A stretch of DNA of 64,000 nt from an uncultured Bacteroidales bacterium (lineage in GTDB: Bacteria; Bacteroidota; Bacteroidia; Bacteroidales; UBA932): the NCBI GenBank assembly GCA_900318955.1, contig ONMJ01000016.1:1-64000 (forward strand), written 5' to 3'. The translations under genes were made by a program, and so were the position numbers. Shown here piece after piece: positions 42,360-52,333 of the stretch (positions are counted from its first letter, which is position 1; every line of letters starts with the position of its first letter). Below the pieces are notes generated by a model. The model worked only from the letters and a program-made list of their open reading frames with translations. It made no database searches and was not told where the DNA came from.

Positions 42360-42941
42360 TTAAAAAGTAGCTTTCTGGCAAATAGTATAAGCGAAAGAGG
42401 CGTCCGGAGAGACAAAATCCTCAAATTTAGCGGCTGCGGCTTCCGGGGACGAAAGCAGATTCGGGAGATTGTCGGTGAGTCCTTCTCCCGTCCATTTGAG
42501 GAAGGCTTCCTTTCGTGTCCAAAGTGTGCAGAAGGCCACTTCGGGATTGTCGGAAGAGAGAATCGCCTCCATCTCCATAGGACTGCAACAATACTTGCAA
42601 AGGTCCATGTCCAAAGATTTTTCTACATTCTCAATATCACAACCAACCGGAGTGTCGCTGATAACGCAGAGTGCGGCATTAGAGCAGTGGCTCATGTTGA
42701 AATGAATATTGGGATAATCCCTCAGGAAGGGTTTCCCATGCGGCCCGAAAGAAAAAAGGGGAGGCTCCATGATTCCATATTCCTTTTCAAGAGCACCTTG
42801 GAGCAGCAAGAAAGCAGCTAGGGAAAGTTTTCTGTCGCTCTCTTTTACATAACGCAGGGCGGCCTCGCGGCGCTGCGGACCTACTTTATTGAGAGCAAGA
42901 TTGATATCAAGCTCCTGGGGATGTGTATTTAAATAAATCAC
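42360..42941 (-). CDS. 4'-phosphopantetheinyl transferase (Sfp type)
   Basis: About 193 residues from GTG at 42941; the frame is open to an ATG at 43004, but that start would lie across the promoter. SPQRREAALRY-like QRREAALRYVKESDRKLSLA opens the family core, then FNMSHCSNAALCVI, PVGCDIENV (Mg-binding Asp and Glu) and the WTRKEAFLKWTGEGL motif. It transfers phosphopantetheine from CoA to a carrier-protein Ser. It diverges from the NRPS gene and is the obvious activator of that enzyme's two carrier domains. The length fits the short Sfp/HetI type. With the promoter at 42946-42953 the mRNA would begin at or very near the GTG, so it may be leaderless. Confidence 0.88.
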   Translation of the reverse strand: MIYLNTHPQELDINLALNKVGPQRREAALRYVKESDRKLSLAAFLLLQGALEKEYGIMEPPLFSFGPHGKPFLRDYPNIHFNMSHCSNAALCVISDTPVGCDIENVEKSLDMDLCKYCCSPMEMEAILSSDNPEVAFCTLWTRKEAFLKWTGEGLTDNLPNLLSSPEAAAAKFEDFVSPDASFAYTICQKATF

Positions 42942-42942
42942 G

Positions 42943-42973
42943 TTGCAAAAGTAGAATAATTTATCTATTTTTA
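42943..42973 (+). promoter_or_regulatory. Possible promoter of the NRPS, interleaved with the divergent one
   Basis: TTG at 42943-42945 and TATTTTTA at 42966-42973, 20 bases apart. The last base of the box departs from TAnnTTTG. Each promoter's -33 box overlaps the other's -7 box, so the two cannot fire together. Confidence 0.45.
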
Positions 42974-42978
42974 CCAAA
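42946..42978 (-). promoter_or_regulatory. Promoter of the phosphopantetheinyl transferase
   Basis: Minus-strand -7 box TACTTTTG (42946-42953) with TTTG as -33 box at 42975-42978, 21 bases apart. Confidence 0.65.
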
Positions 42979-43023
42979 TATTCGACTATTCCGCACATAA
43001 GCAATTATTTAGACCTAGAAGTC

Positions 43024-46000
43024 ATGAAATTTCCCCTTTCCCAAAGCCAGCAGGGCATCTATTATGCCTGCGTGACATCTTCGGACTCTTCAGCGAATTA
43101 CCAAAACCCGGTGCTCTTTGACCTTCCTGCGGACGTCGATTTAAAAAAAGTCCAAAGTGCTGTCTATGAGGCACTCTGCGCCCATTCTTTCCTGGCTTCC
43201 CGAATAGTAGTGGATGAAGATGGTATTCCATGGGTGGAAAGCGGTTCCTTCCCGGCGATGGAAGAAACGGTTCCTATTCTCAAGGTCGGTTCGCTGGAGG
43301 AGGTTCAGCCCGCCATCGGAGAGGCGATGGACGTCCATGGGGAACGGCTTTATCGCTGCGCTGTCTATCAGGGATCTAAGGCTTCATGGCTGTATGTCGA
43401 TTTTCACCATGTGCTTTGCGACGGTTTTTCTATAGTCCTGATGCTGAGGGAAATCGAGCGCTGTTTCAACGGGAAGAAACCTGCCGGTGAGCAGGTTGAT
43501 GGCGGGACTCTCGCCCTCGAAGAACAGGCTCTTCGAGAGGATGAAGCCAAGATGGCCGAGGCGAGGGAATGGTATGCAAAGACCTTCTGCGATGCGGCGG
43601 AAACGGATTCCCTGCCGCTGCCCCAGAGCACTCAGGCCGGTGTCCCTGCTAGGATGTGCTACACTCATTTCCCGCTGAATATCGATAAAGAAGAGATTCA
43701 GGAGATTCTTGGTAAGTGGAATATAAGCGAAAGTACGCTTATGCAGGCGGCATGGGGACTGCTCCTCTCGGCCTACAGCGCCGAGGACAAGGCTTCTTAT
43801 TGCACGGTGTACTTCGGCCGAAGCGAGCGTCGTACCCTTTCCACCGTCACAATGATGGCCCATACCATCCCGGTGTTCGTCCAGGTAGGAGGAGACATGA
43901 CTCTCGGAGAAGTGTTCACTGCGCTTTCCGACCAAATGGAGAAAGCCCAGAGCCTTCAATTCTATGCCTATCAGGATGCGGTGAAGGACCTTGGAATGAA
44001 CACCCAGGTCGCCTTCGTTTATCAGGGCTCAGTACTGAATAGCAAGCGCGGACTGCATTTCGGAGAGAACCCCGTCCATTATGAGGACCTTCGTCAGCCG
44101 GCTCCAGGGTGGAAGCTCTCTGCCGAATTGTTCGAAACAGATGGAGTATATTCGCTCAAGATAGCCTATGACAATGCTGACTACTCTGATTCGTTCATGG
44201 CGGAGCTCTCCCATTGCTTCGAGGCTATTCTCCATTCCATGAAGACTGCCGAAAAAGTGAAGGATGTTCAATATGCTACCACCGAGCAGGTTCAGTGGCT
44301 GAACGGCTTGAATCCCGAGCCCAAGTCACCGGACAGCCTTCCGAGCCTTGTGGAACGCTTCAAGCAGCATGTAGCCGAACGACCGAATGACATCTTCTGC
44401 GTAGCCGGTGACAAGCGTCTGACCTTTGCCGAGGTGGACAGGTTGACTGACAGTATCGACCCTTCATATACAGTCCGCTGCGGCGAGAGAGTGGTTGGAT
44501 TCTCTGTCCCTCGCGATGAAAAGATGGTGCTCGCGCCCCTGGCCATTGCTAAGGCCGGCCTTACCTCCCTTCCTCTGGACAGCAGTTATCCGGAGGAGCG
44601 ACTCGCCTTTATGAAAGAGGATGCTTCTGCCTATAAGGGAGACAGCGCACTTGTGATTCTTTATACCAGTGGAACTACCGGGACCCCGAAGGGAGTGATG
44701 CTCAGCGAGAAAAACTTCCGGAGCTTCGTGAACTTCAATACCGGGAACGTCCACCTCGAAAAGGGTTCCCGTTACGCCACCTATGCCGGTTACGGTTTCG
44801 ACGCATTCCAGCTTGACCTGTGGAGTTGCGTATGGGCCGGAGCTACAATTTATATTATACAGGACGACATCCGGTTCGACCTTGCAGGTATCAATGATTA
44901 CTTGATCAAGGAAGGAATTACCCACTGCTTCATGACCACCCAGATGGCTACCCAGCTGGCGCTCAATTTCCCTGATATCCCGGGTCTTAAGTGGTTAGGA
45001 ACCGGTGGAGAGAAGCTTATGAGCATGGATCCTCCGTCCTATGACCTTCTCAATGCCTATGGGCCCACGGAGACGACAGTGTACGTCTGCAGCCACTATG
45101 TGGATAAGAATGAACCGAATATCCCAATTGGCAAACCAAATGACGATGTGGAGCTGTTCATAGTGAACCGTTTCGGTAAGCAACTCCCTTGGGGCGCCTC
45201 GGGCGAGCTGATTATTGCGGGACCCCAGGTGGGAGAAGGATATCTTAACCAGCCGGAAAAGACCGCAGCTGCTTTTGTCGAATGGAACGGAAAGCGGGTT
45301 TACCGCACCGGCGATATTGTCCGCTACCGCGAAAACGGGGACATCGAGTTCGTTGGCCGTAAGGACGGGCAGGTGAAGATTCGCGGTTTCCGCATCGAAC
45401 TAAAGGAAGTTGAGGCCGTCATCCGCCAGTTCCCGGGAATTAAGGACGCAACCGTGCAGGCCTTCGACTATCCTACGGGCGGAAAATATATCGCAGCCTA
45501 CGTGGTATCCGATGAAAAGATCAACGTAAATGATCTGAACTCGTTTATAATGGACCGTAAGCCGCCTTACATGGTCCCGGCGGCTACTATGCAGATCGAC
45601 GCCATTCCGCTCAACCAGAACCAGAAAGTGAACCGGCGGGCCCTTCCCGAACCTGTCATTGGCTCCGGGGTTGAAGCGGAGGAAGAATCCTCAGCTCCGC
45701 TAAATGTACTTGAGCAGCAGCTCAAAGACATGGTCGCTTCCGTTGTGAACACCGATGCTTTCGGCTTGACTACGGATCTTCGAATGGCGGGACTCACATC
45801 GATCCTTGCTATCAAGCTCGCTACTCAGATCTACAAGCGTTTCGGGGTGCAACTGGATTCCAAGCTTCTTTCCGGAGGTGGAAGCATCCAGACAATCGAG
45901 AACGAAATCCTTTCCCAGACTGTGCTGTCAGAGACTACCGCTTCTCCCGGAGGCCCTCAGGAGGGGACCGTTTCAGCGGAGGCTCCTGCCTCCGTACCTC

Positions 46001-49000
46001 TTGCCTACTCTCAGACCGGAGTGTACTTCGACTGCATGAAGAACCCCACGTCTACTCTTTACAACACTCCTCTCTGTATGTCATTCCCTTCAGAGGTTTC
46101 TGTCGAGAAGCTGCGTGAGGCGGTGCAGAAGGCTACCGAGAACCATCCTGCCCTCTTTGTCCAGTTCGTCACCGATGAGACTGGTGTGGTCCAGGTAATG
46201 GGAGACCGCGAAACTCCAGTGGAAGTGGAGGAGTACACAATGAGCGATGAGGAGGCTCTTGCCTTCCGTCACGGATTCGTACGTCCCTTCAATCTCGCCA
46301 AGGACCGTCTCTTCCGCTTTGCAATCGTTCAGACCGATAAAGACCTCTACCTATATAGCGATATCCACCATCTTGTTTGTGACGGTTATTCTTATGACCT
46401 TTTCATCCATGAGATCTGCGACCTGCTGGACGGGAAGGAGATCGAGAAGGAGATGTGCAGCTATGCTCAGTTTGTTTCAGAGCAAAAGGCGGCTGAGCAG
46501 AGCGAAGCTTTTGCCGCTTCGGAGGCATTCTTCAAGGAGCGTCTCTCCGACGTTGACAGCGTGACCGAACTTGCTCCCGACCTGACCAACCCCCGTCCGC
46601 AGGGGGAAAACGGCCGCGTCTGGGCGCCCCTCGTATGGAAAGATGCCGAGCGTCTTGCCAAGGCCCAGGGAGTCAATCCTTCAGCAGTTCTTCTCAGCGC
46701 CGTATTCTACAGCCTCTCCCGCTTCTCGGGAAGCGATGACGTATGTATCACCACCATTTCAAACGGGCGCAGCAACCTGAAGGTGTCCAATACAATGGGT
46801 ATGTTCGTGAACACCCTTGCGCTGCGGGCTAAAATCGGTGGGCAAAGCGTGAAAGAGTTCCTGCACGAAAGTTCAGCTACTTTCGAGCAGACCCTCGCCC
46901 ACGAAGACTATCCATTTGCCCGTATCGCCGCTGATTACGGCCTCAAGGCAGATATAATGTTCGCGTACCAGATCGGAGTCCTCAGCGAGTATAGCGTCGG
47001 CGGAAAGCAGGTGCTTGCAGATGAAACAATGGAACTAAACGTTCCGAAGTTCAAGATTGCTTTCTATATTACCGAGGTTGAGGGGAAGCCCTCAGTGGCA
47101 ATCGAGTTCGATAACGGACAGTACAGCGAGGACATGATGAAGAGTCTGGCCCAGAGCGTAGTGAAGGCAGTCAGCGCCTTTGCCGCCGATGTGGATTCTC
47201 CGCTAAGGAACGTGTCCCTGCTGGATAGTAAGCAAGAGGGGCTGCTGGATAGTTTCAACTCAACAGATGTGGACTATGACAAGACTCAGACAATCGTCTC
47301 TCTCTTCCGTGCCCAGGCTGCTGAAACCCCGGACAATCTCGCTGTCGTGTATCACGATGTCCGTCTTACATACAAGGAAGTGGACGAAAAGACAGATGCT
47401 ATCGCCGTAGCGATCCGTAAGATTGCCGGAGAGGGCCCCGAGACAGTCGTTTCTATTCTCATAGGACGAAGCGAGTGGATGGTGCTGTCCGCCCTGAGCG
47501 TTCTGAAATCCGGATGCGCCTATCAGCCGCTGGATCCCAGCTATCCTTCTGAGCGCCTTAATTTCATGATGCAGGATGCCGATGCCAAACTGCTCATCGC
47601 GGAAGAGGAACTTCTGGAAAAGGTTCGCGACTACAAAGGACCGGTACTTTTGACAAAGGATTTGGCAGAGGTGAAGCCTGTGCACGGCCTGAAAGGACGT
47701 ACTCCCTCTCCAGAAGACCTTTTCATCATGCTCTACACTTCCGGCTCTACCGGCCAGCCTAAGGGCTGTCAGCTGGAGCACAGGAACCTTGCAGCATTCT
47801 GCCATTGGTACCGTCGTTATTACGACCTTAAGCCTGGGGATAAGGTGGCGGCCTATGCCTCCTTCGGTTTCGATGCCTGCATGATGGACATGTACCCGGC
47901 ACTCACTACGGGCGCGGCGGTATATATCATCGGAGACGATATTCGCCTGAACCTTCCTGATTTGAATAAATATTTTGACGCTGAAGGGATTACTCACTCC
48001 TTTATGACGACGCAGGTGGGCTGCCAGTTTGCAATGAACTGCGAAAATCACTCCCTCCGCCATCTTTCAGTCGGAGGTGAGAAGGTCCTGCCGCTGACTC
48101 CTCCTACGAACTATCAGTTCCATAACGGCTACGGGCCTACGGAGTGTACAATCTTCACTACTACCTACCCGATGAAGGAATTCGAGCAGAATGCCCCTAT
48201 CGGTAAGCCTCTGGATAATCTGCGCCTTTTCATTGTCGACAAGGATATGAATCGTCTGCCCCTCGGAGCCGTCGGTGAACTGCTGGTAACGGGACCTCAG
48301 GTGAGCCGCGGCTACCTCAATCTTCCTGAAAAGACAGCCGAGACCTTCATCGAGTGGAACGGGATGCGCTGCTACCGGACGGGTGATGTGGTCCGCTATC
48401 TTCCGGATGGCAACATCCAGTTCGTTGGACGTAGCGACGGTCAGGTGAAGATAAGGGGCTTCCGTATTGAACTTAAGGAAGTAGAGGCGGTAATCCGTGA
48501 ATTCAAGGGAATCAAGGACGCTACAGTCCAGGCTTTCGACTATCCGAGCGGCGGAAAATTCATCGCCGCCTATGTGGTAAGCGACGAAAAAATTGATGTT
48601 CAGGAGCTTAACAAGTTCATCAAAGAGCGTAAGCCGCCGTACATGGTACCGGCCGCCACAATGCAGATTGATTCCATCCCTCTGAATCAGAACCAGAAGG
48701 TGAATCGGCGCGCCCTTCCCGCTCCGCAGATTCAGGTCGAAGAAAGGGATTATGTGGCGCCGGAGAATGAGATCGAGAAGCTCTTCTGCGACATTTTCGC
48801 CGGAGTTCTTTCCATGGACAAGGTGGGTGCCACCGACAATTTCTTCGAGCTTGGCGGAACCTCCCTCATGGTGACCAAGGTAATTATCGAGGCGGATAAA
48901 GCAGGTCAGCACGTGGCCTACGGCGAAGTCTTCGACCATCCGACCCCGCGCCTTCTCGCTCAGTTTGTCAGCGGAACGGCTCCTGAGGGAAAAGAAGAGG

Positions 49001-50202
49001 ATACCGTAGTGGAGAGTTTCGATTACAGCGGCATCGACGCCATCTTGCAGCGTAACAACTTGAATACCTTCCTAGAGGGCGAGCGTCAGTCTCTAGGTAA
49101 TGTCCTCCTGACAGGCGCTACCGGATATCTGGGTATCCATCTCCTTCGTGAACTCATTGACTCCGACGCCGCGACCATCACCTGTATGGTCCGCGGAAAG
49201 GATCAGGAAGCGGCTGAGCATAGACTTAAGAACCTGCTCTTCTATTATTTCGAGAACTCGTTCGCAGATCTTTTCGGAGAACGGCTATTTGTGCTTTGCA
49301 GTGATGTTACCTCCGATTTCTGGAATGCCATTCCCGAAGGATTCCCTTCTATCAATACAGTATTCAATTCGGCGGCCAATGTGAAGCATTTCTCAAAGGG
49401 TACCGATATTGAGGATGTGAATATCGGCGGAGCACGGCGTTGCATGGAATTCTGTCTTCGCACAGGAGCCCGCCTGGTGCACATTTCAACCACCTCCGTT
49501 GGAGAAATCTGGATTGACCGCGGGGATGGACGTCCGGTTCCCGAACTGGACGAACGGAAGCTTTGGTTCGGTCAGTTCCTCGACAACCGTTACATCCATT
49601 CGAAGTTCCTTGCCGAGCGCCTGATTTTGGAGGCTGTCGCCCATCATGGACTGAGTGCCAAGGTGATGAGAGTTGGAAATCTCGCCCCTCGTAGCTCTGA
49701 CGGTGAGTTCCAGGCCAACTTCAATTCCAACAGTTACATGGGCCGTCTCAAAGTGTTCCACACCCTTGGCTGCTGCCCCTTTGACAGCTATGACGAGCCG
49801 ACGGAGATGTCCCCGATTGATGAGACCGCGAAAGCAGTGGTTCTCCTGGCCTCTACGCCTAAGGAGTGCACGGTGTTCCAGCCGTTCAACAACCATACTG
49901 AGCTTCTTGGCGATGTGCTGATGGTTATGGAGAAGGAGGGCGGATCCATGCGTTTCGTGGAAATGGGTGAGTTCCAGCAGGCTATCGCTATTGCCGGCCA
50001 GGATCCCGAGAAGGCCAAGCTGCTCGCAGCCGTTCTTGCATATCAAGATGTAGCTCACGGACAGAAGGCTCTGACGATAGAGAGAGACAACCGCTATACC
50101 TGCAATGTGCTGCATCGTCTGGGATTCCGCTGGAGCGATACTTCCAGCGAGTATATCTCCCAAATGATTCGTCAAATCGCCGCTTTCGGCTTCTTCGAGT
50201 AA
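43024..50202 (+). CDS. Two-module non-ribosomal peptide synthetase with terminal reductase (C-A-T-C-A-T-TD)
   Basis: 2392 residues. C1: HHVLCDG near 127. A1: LYTSGTTGTPKG near 546, GFDAFQLD near 590, NAYGPTET near 677, YRTGD near 760, NQNQKVNR near 863. T1: carrier Ser S926 in AGLTSILAI. C2: HHLVCDG near 1113. A2: LYTSGSTGQPKG near 1570, FDACMMD near 1617, YGPTECT near 1703, YRTGD near 1785. T2: S1947 in LGGTSL. TD reductase: GATGYLG near 2032 (NADPH site) and Y2190/K2194 in YIHSK. The N-terminal C domain has no upstream module, so it probably adds an acyl cap; TD should release the dipeptide as an aldehyde or alcohol. Gut bacteria make dipeptide aldehydes and pyrazinones with this layout. 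The C-terminal halves of A1 and A2 are nearly identical. Confidence 0.95.
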   Translation: MKFPLSQSQQGIYYACVTSSDSSANYQNPVLFDLPADVDLKKVQSAVYEALCAHSFLASRIVVDEDGIPWVESGSFPAMEETVPILKVGSLEEVQPAIGEAMDVHGERLYRCAVYQGSKASWLYVDFHHVLCDGFSIVLMLREIERCFNGKKPAGEQVDGGTLALEEQALREDEAKMAEAREWYAKTFCDAAETDSLPLPQSTQAGVPARMCYTHFPLNIDKEEIQEILGKWNISESTLMQAAWGLLLSAYSAEDKASYCTVYFGRSERRTLSTVTMMAHTIPVFVQVGGDMTLGEVFTALSDQMEKAQSLQFYAYQDAVKDLGMNTQVAFVYQGSVLNSKRGLHFGENPVHYEDLRQPAPGWKLSAELFETDGVYSLKIAYDNADYSDSFMAELSHCFEAILHSMKTAEKVKDVQYATTEQVQWLNGLNPEPKSPDSLPSLVERFKQHVAERPNDIFCVAGDKRLTFAEVDRLTDSIDPSYTVRCGERVVGFSVPRDEKMVLAPLAIAKAGLTSLPLDSSYPEERLAFMKEDASAYKGDSALVILYTSGTTGTPKGVMLSEKNFRSFVNFNTGNVHLEKGSRYATYAGYGFDAFQLDLWSCVWAGATIYIIQDDIRFDLAGINDYLIKEGITHCFMTTQMATQLALNFPDIPGLKWLGTGGEKLMSMDPPSYDLLNAYGPTETTVYVCSHYVDKNEPNIPIGKPNDDVELFIVNRFGKQLPWGASGELIIAGPQVGEGYLNQPEKTAAAFVEWNGKRVYRTGDIVRYRENGDIEFVGRKDGQVKIRGFRIELKEVEAVIRQFPGIKDATVQAFDYPTGGKYIAAYVVSDEKINVNDLNSFIMDRKPPYMVPAATMQIDAIPLNQNQKVNRRALPEPVIGSGVEAEEESSAPLNVLEQQLKDMVASVVNTDAFGLTTDLRMAGLTSILAIKLATQIYKRFGVQLDSKLLSGGGSIQTIENEILSQTVLSETTASPGGPQEGTVSAEAPASVPLAYSQTGVYFDCMKNPTSTLYNTPLCMSFPSEVSVEKLREAVQKATENHPALFVQFVTDETGVVQVMGDRETPVEVEEYTMSDEEALAFRHGFVRPFNLAKDRLFRFAIVQTDKDLYLYSDIHHLVCDGYSYDLFIHEICDLLDGKEIEKEMCSYAQFVSEQKAAEQSEAFAASEAFFKERLSDVDSVTELAPDLTNPRPQGENGRVWAPLVWKDAERLAKAQGVNPSAVLLSAVFYSLSRFSGSDDVCITTISNGRSNLKVSNTMGMFVNTLALRAKIGGQSVKEFLHESSATFEQTLAHEDYPFARIAADYGLKADIMFAYQIGVLSEYSVGGKQVLADETMELNVPKFKIAFYITEVEGKPSVAIEFDNGQYSEDMMKSLAQSVVKAVSAFAADVDSPLRNVSLLDSKQEGLLDSFNSTDVDYDKTQTIVSLFRAQAAETPDNLAVVYHDVRLTYKEVDEKTDAIAVAIRKIAGEGPETVVSILIGRSEWMVLSALSVLKSGCAYQPLDPSYPSERLNFMMQDADAKLLIAEEELLEKVRDYKGPVLLTKDLAEVKPVHGLKGRTPSPEDLFIMLYTSGSTGQPKGCQLEHRNLAAFCHWYRRYYDLKPGDKVAAYASFGFDACMMDMYPALTTGAAVYIIGDDIRLNLPDLNKYFDAEGITHSFMTTQVGCQFAMNCENHSLRHLSVGGEKVLPLTPPTNYQFHNGYGPTECTIFTTTYPMKEFEQNAPIGKPLDNLRLFIVDKDMNRLPLGAVGELLVTGPQVSRGYLNLPEKTAETFIEWNGMRCYRTGDVVRYLPDGNIQFVGRSDGQVKIRGFRIELKEVEAVIREFKGIKDATVQAFDYPSGGKFIAAYVVSDEKIDVQELNKFIKERKPPYMVPAATMQIDSIPLNQNQKVNRRALPAPQIQVEERDYVAPENEIEKLFCDIFAGVLSMDKVGATDNFFELGGTSLMVTKVIIEADKAGQHVAYGEVFDHPTPRLLAQFVSGTAPEGKEEDTVVESFDYSGIDAILQRNNLNTFLEGERQSLGNVLLTGATGYLGIHLLRELIDSDAATITCMVRGKDQEAAEHRLKNLLFYYFENSFADLFGERLFVLCSDVTSDFWNAIPEGFPSINTVFNSAANVKHFSKGTDIEDVNIGGARRCMEFCLRTGARLVHISTTSVGEIWIDRGDGRPVPELDERKLWFGQFLDNRYIHSKFLAERLILEAVAHHGLSAKVMRVGNLAPRSSDGEFQANFNSNSYMGRLKVFHTLGCCPFDSYDEPTEMSPIDETAKAVVLLASTPKECTVFQPFNNHTELLGDVLMVMEKEGGSMRFVEMGEFQQAIAIAGQDPEKAKLLAAVLAYQDVAHGQKALTIERDNRYTCNVLHRLGFRWSDTSSEYISQMIRQIAAFGFFE

Positions 50203-50227
50203 TATCTTAGCACTCTGTAATCGAGCT

Positions 50228-52333
50228 ATGGATACTGCCAAAAAGAGAATGTTGTCCCGCCTCGGAGTCGTGGTGTTGGCTGCTGTGCTGGTGGAGGTAA
50301 TCTCCATAGCGCAGTACGAAAGGGTCAAGGCTGCCATGGAGGAAGAAATGGGGGTCCGCTCCCGGGTTGTCCTGGGAGCGATGGGAGCCGATGTCGGGCA
50401 CATGATGGAGCTTACGGAAGCGACAATGAAGGAGAACCTGTGGAAAGTAAGACAAGAGCTCAATCATTCTGATTCCGCCTATGTCTACCTGAAGTACCTG
50501 GTTGACGACAATCCTCATGTTGTGGGCGCCTTCATAGCCTTTACCCCGGATTATTATCCTTCGAAGGGGCGCCTGTTCGAGCCTTATGTGAGAAAGAGTA
50601 AAGGTTCCATCTTGCTCTCGCAGCTAGCCGGGGCGGACCATGATTACACGCAGAATGAATTCTATCTGAAGGCCTTAGAGACCAGGCAGTCCTTCTGGTC
50701 GGATCCATATACATACGAGGCGGATTCGCTTGAGAGCCTGATTACTTATACCGTACCGGTGCTCGACGGAAGGGGAGAGGTAGCTGCCGTATGCGGACTG
50801 GATATGGATCTTTCCTGGCTGGGAGATACTCTGAATGCCAGGCAGCCGTTCCCGTCTTCCTTCGGCCTCCTGCTTACGGAAGATGGGGGCCTTGTGGCCG
50901 GACCTCCTGAGAGCAGGACTTCCCCCGCGGAAGTTGCTGCGGCTCTTGAGGTTATTCGCAGCGGCTCAGCGGAAACTACCGGAAAGGACATGGCTATCCG
51001 AAGTGTCCAAATGGTCAGGGAGCCTTACTGGAAGGTTGTTCAGGTCTACCGTACCAAGGAGGTTTTTGCCCGGGCCTGGAAGATGAGGCGCCAGCAGGTC
51101 TTGATGATACTCCTCGGCCTTGCTATCCTAGCCTTCATGATAGAGAGGTTCGTCCGAAGCGAATCCAAGCTCCGGAAAGCCTCGGAGGAGCAGGCACGAA
51201 TAAATGGAGAACTATCTGTAGCCCAGCGTATTCAAAGGGAGATGCTGCCTACGTCTTTCCCTCCATTCGTATATGGATCCCTTGAGCCTGCGAGGGAAGT
51301 GGGCGGAGACCTGTTCGACTTCTTCGTCCGCGACGGCAAGCTCTTTTTCTGTATCGGGGATGTGGCCGGAAAGGGAGTACCGTCGGCTATGCTTATGTCT
51401 GTGGTCCATTCCTTGTTCCGGATGGTGTCAAGGAAGGAGGAGAGTCCCTCACATATTTTGTCGATGATCAATGGGGAACTTTGCCGTGGGAACGACAGCA
51501 ATATGTTTGTGACTTTCTTCGTTGGCTGTCTGGACCAGTATTCGGGAGAGCTTTTTTATGCTACGGCAGGTCATGACAAGCCGTTCATCCTCTCGGACGA
51601 TGTAGCTTCGCTGCCCGCCAACCCTAATCTTCCGTTAGGCGTTTTCCCGGATACGCATTTTGAAGAGCATCGCTGCACTCTTTCTCCCGGGACGACTCTT
51701 CTTCTGTATACCGATGGCTTGACCGAATCAAAGAACGTTCAGCGGAAACAATTTGGCCGTGACCGAGTTGTCGAAGTTTTGAATTCCTTCATCAAGTCTA
51801 AGAATCAGACTCCTTCGGGCCTGGTTTCCGCCCTTAGCAAGGCTGCTCATAAATTTGCCGGAAAGGAGCCACAGAGCGATGACCTGACTTTACTTGCTGT
51901 CCGCTTTGCTCCCGGGGAGGTCCTTCGCGATAAGATCTCTCTAATCAATGATATTGATGAGGTTGATAGGCTCAACGCCTTTGTCAAGTCATTTTTTGAT
52001 AAGCTCAATCTGGACCCTAAGACAGCAGCCGGGCTCCGGCTAGCTTTGGAAGAAACAGTTGTAAATGTAATTAACTATGCCTATGCTCCTGAGGAGCAGG
52101 GCTCTATCACTGTATTGGCTGATAGCGACAGGTCGGAGTTGCGGTTTACTGTGATTGATTCTGGCAAGCCTTTTGATCCTACTACCGTACTGGAAGCTGA
52201 TACGACACTGAATGCCCAGGATAGACCGATTGGCGGGCTGGGCATCCTGCTTACAAGAAAACTTATGGATTCTATATCCTATACCCGCCGAGATGGACAG
52301 AATGTATTATCTTTAACCAAAATATTATCATGA
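50228..52333 (+). CDS. Membrane sensor with SpoIIE/RsbU phosphatase and anti-sigma-type kinase domains
   Basis: 701 residues. A first membrane helix (about 10-30), a periplasmic sensor of Cache type (31-285; YLVDDNPHVVGAFIAF, LITYTVPVLDGRGEVAAV), a second helix (about 287-305) and a coiled linker (310-340). PP2C/SpoIIE phosphatase (about 340-570): EVGGDLFDFF, DVAGKGVPSAML, ATAGHDKP, YTDGLTES. C-terminal HATPase domain of RsbW type (about 575-700): LALEETVVNVINYAY (N box), DSGKPFDP and GGLGILL. Kinase and phosphatase for the same STAS protein are thus on one chain. It starts 25 bases after the NRPS and overlaps the STAS gene by 4 bases. Confidence 0.92.
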   Translation: MDTAKKRMLSRLGVVVLAAVLVEVISIAQYERVKAAMEEEMGVRSRVVLGAMGADVGHMMELTEATMKENLWKVRQELNHSDSAYVYLKYLVDDNPHVVGAFIAFTPDYYPSKGRLFEPYVRKSKGSILLSQLAGADHDYTQNEFYLKALETRQSFWSDPYTYEADSLESLITYTVPVLDGRGEVAAVCGLDMDLSWLGDTLNARQPFPSSFGLLLTEDGGLVAGPPESRTSPAEVAAALEVIRSGSAETTGKDMAIRSVQMVREPYWKVVQVYRTKEVFARAWKMRRQQVLMILLGLAILAFMIERFVRSESKLRKASEEQARINGELSVAQRIQREMLPTSFPPFVYGSLEPAREVGGDLFDFFVRDGKLFFCIGDVAGKGVPSAMLMSVVHSLFRMVSRKEESPSHILSMINGELCRGNDSNMFVTFFVGCLDQYSGELFYATAGHDKPFILSDDVASLPANPNLPLGVFPDTHFEEHRCTLSPGTTLLLYTDGLTESKNVQRKQFGRDRVVEVLNSFIKSKNQTPSGLVSALSKAAHKFAGKEPQSDDLTLLAVRFAPGEVLRDKISLINDIDEVDRLNAFVKSFFDKLNLDPKTAAGLRLALEETVVNVINYAYAPEEQGSITVLADSDRSELRFTVIDSGKPFDPTTVLEADTTLNAQDRPIGGLGILLTRKLMDSISYTRRDGQNVLSLTKILS

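Noticed and set aside
42942..43004. PPTase start at the ATG at 43004
   Set aside because: The extra 21 codons overlap the -7 and -33 boxes and the family's N terminus begins at the GTG at 42941; I keep it as an alternative only.
47260..50463. Three long minus-strand frames opposite the NRPS (267, 290 and 325 codons)
   Set aside because: They lie antisense to clear NRPS domains, match no family and come from the high GC third-position pattern of the plus-strand gene.
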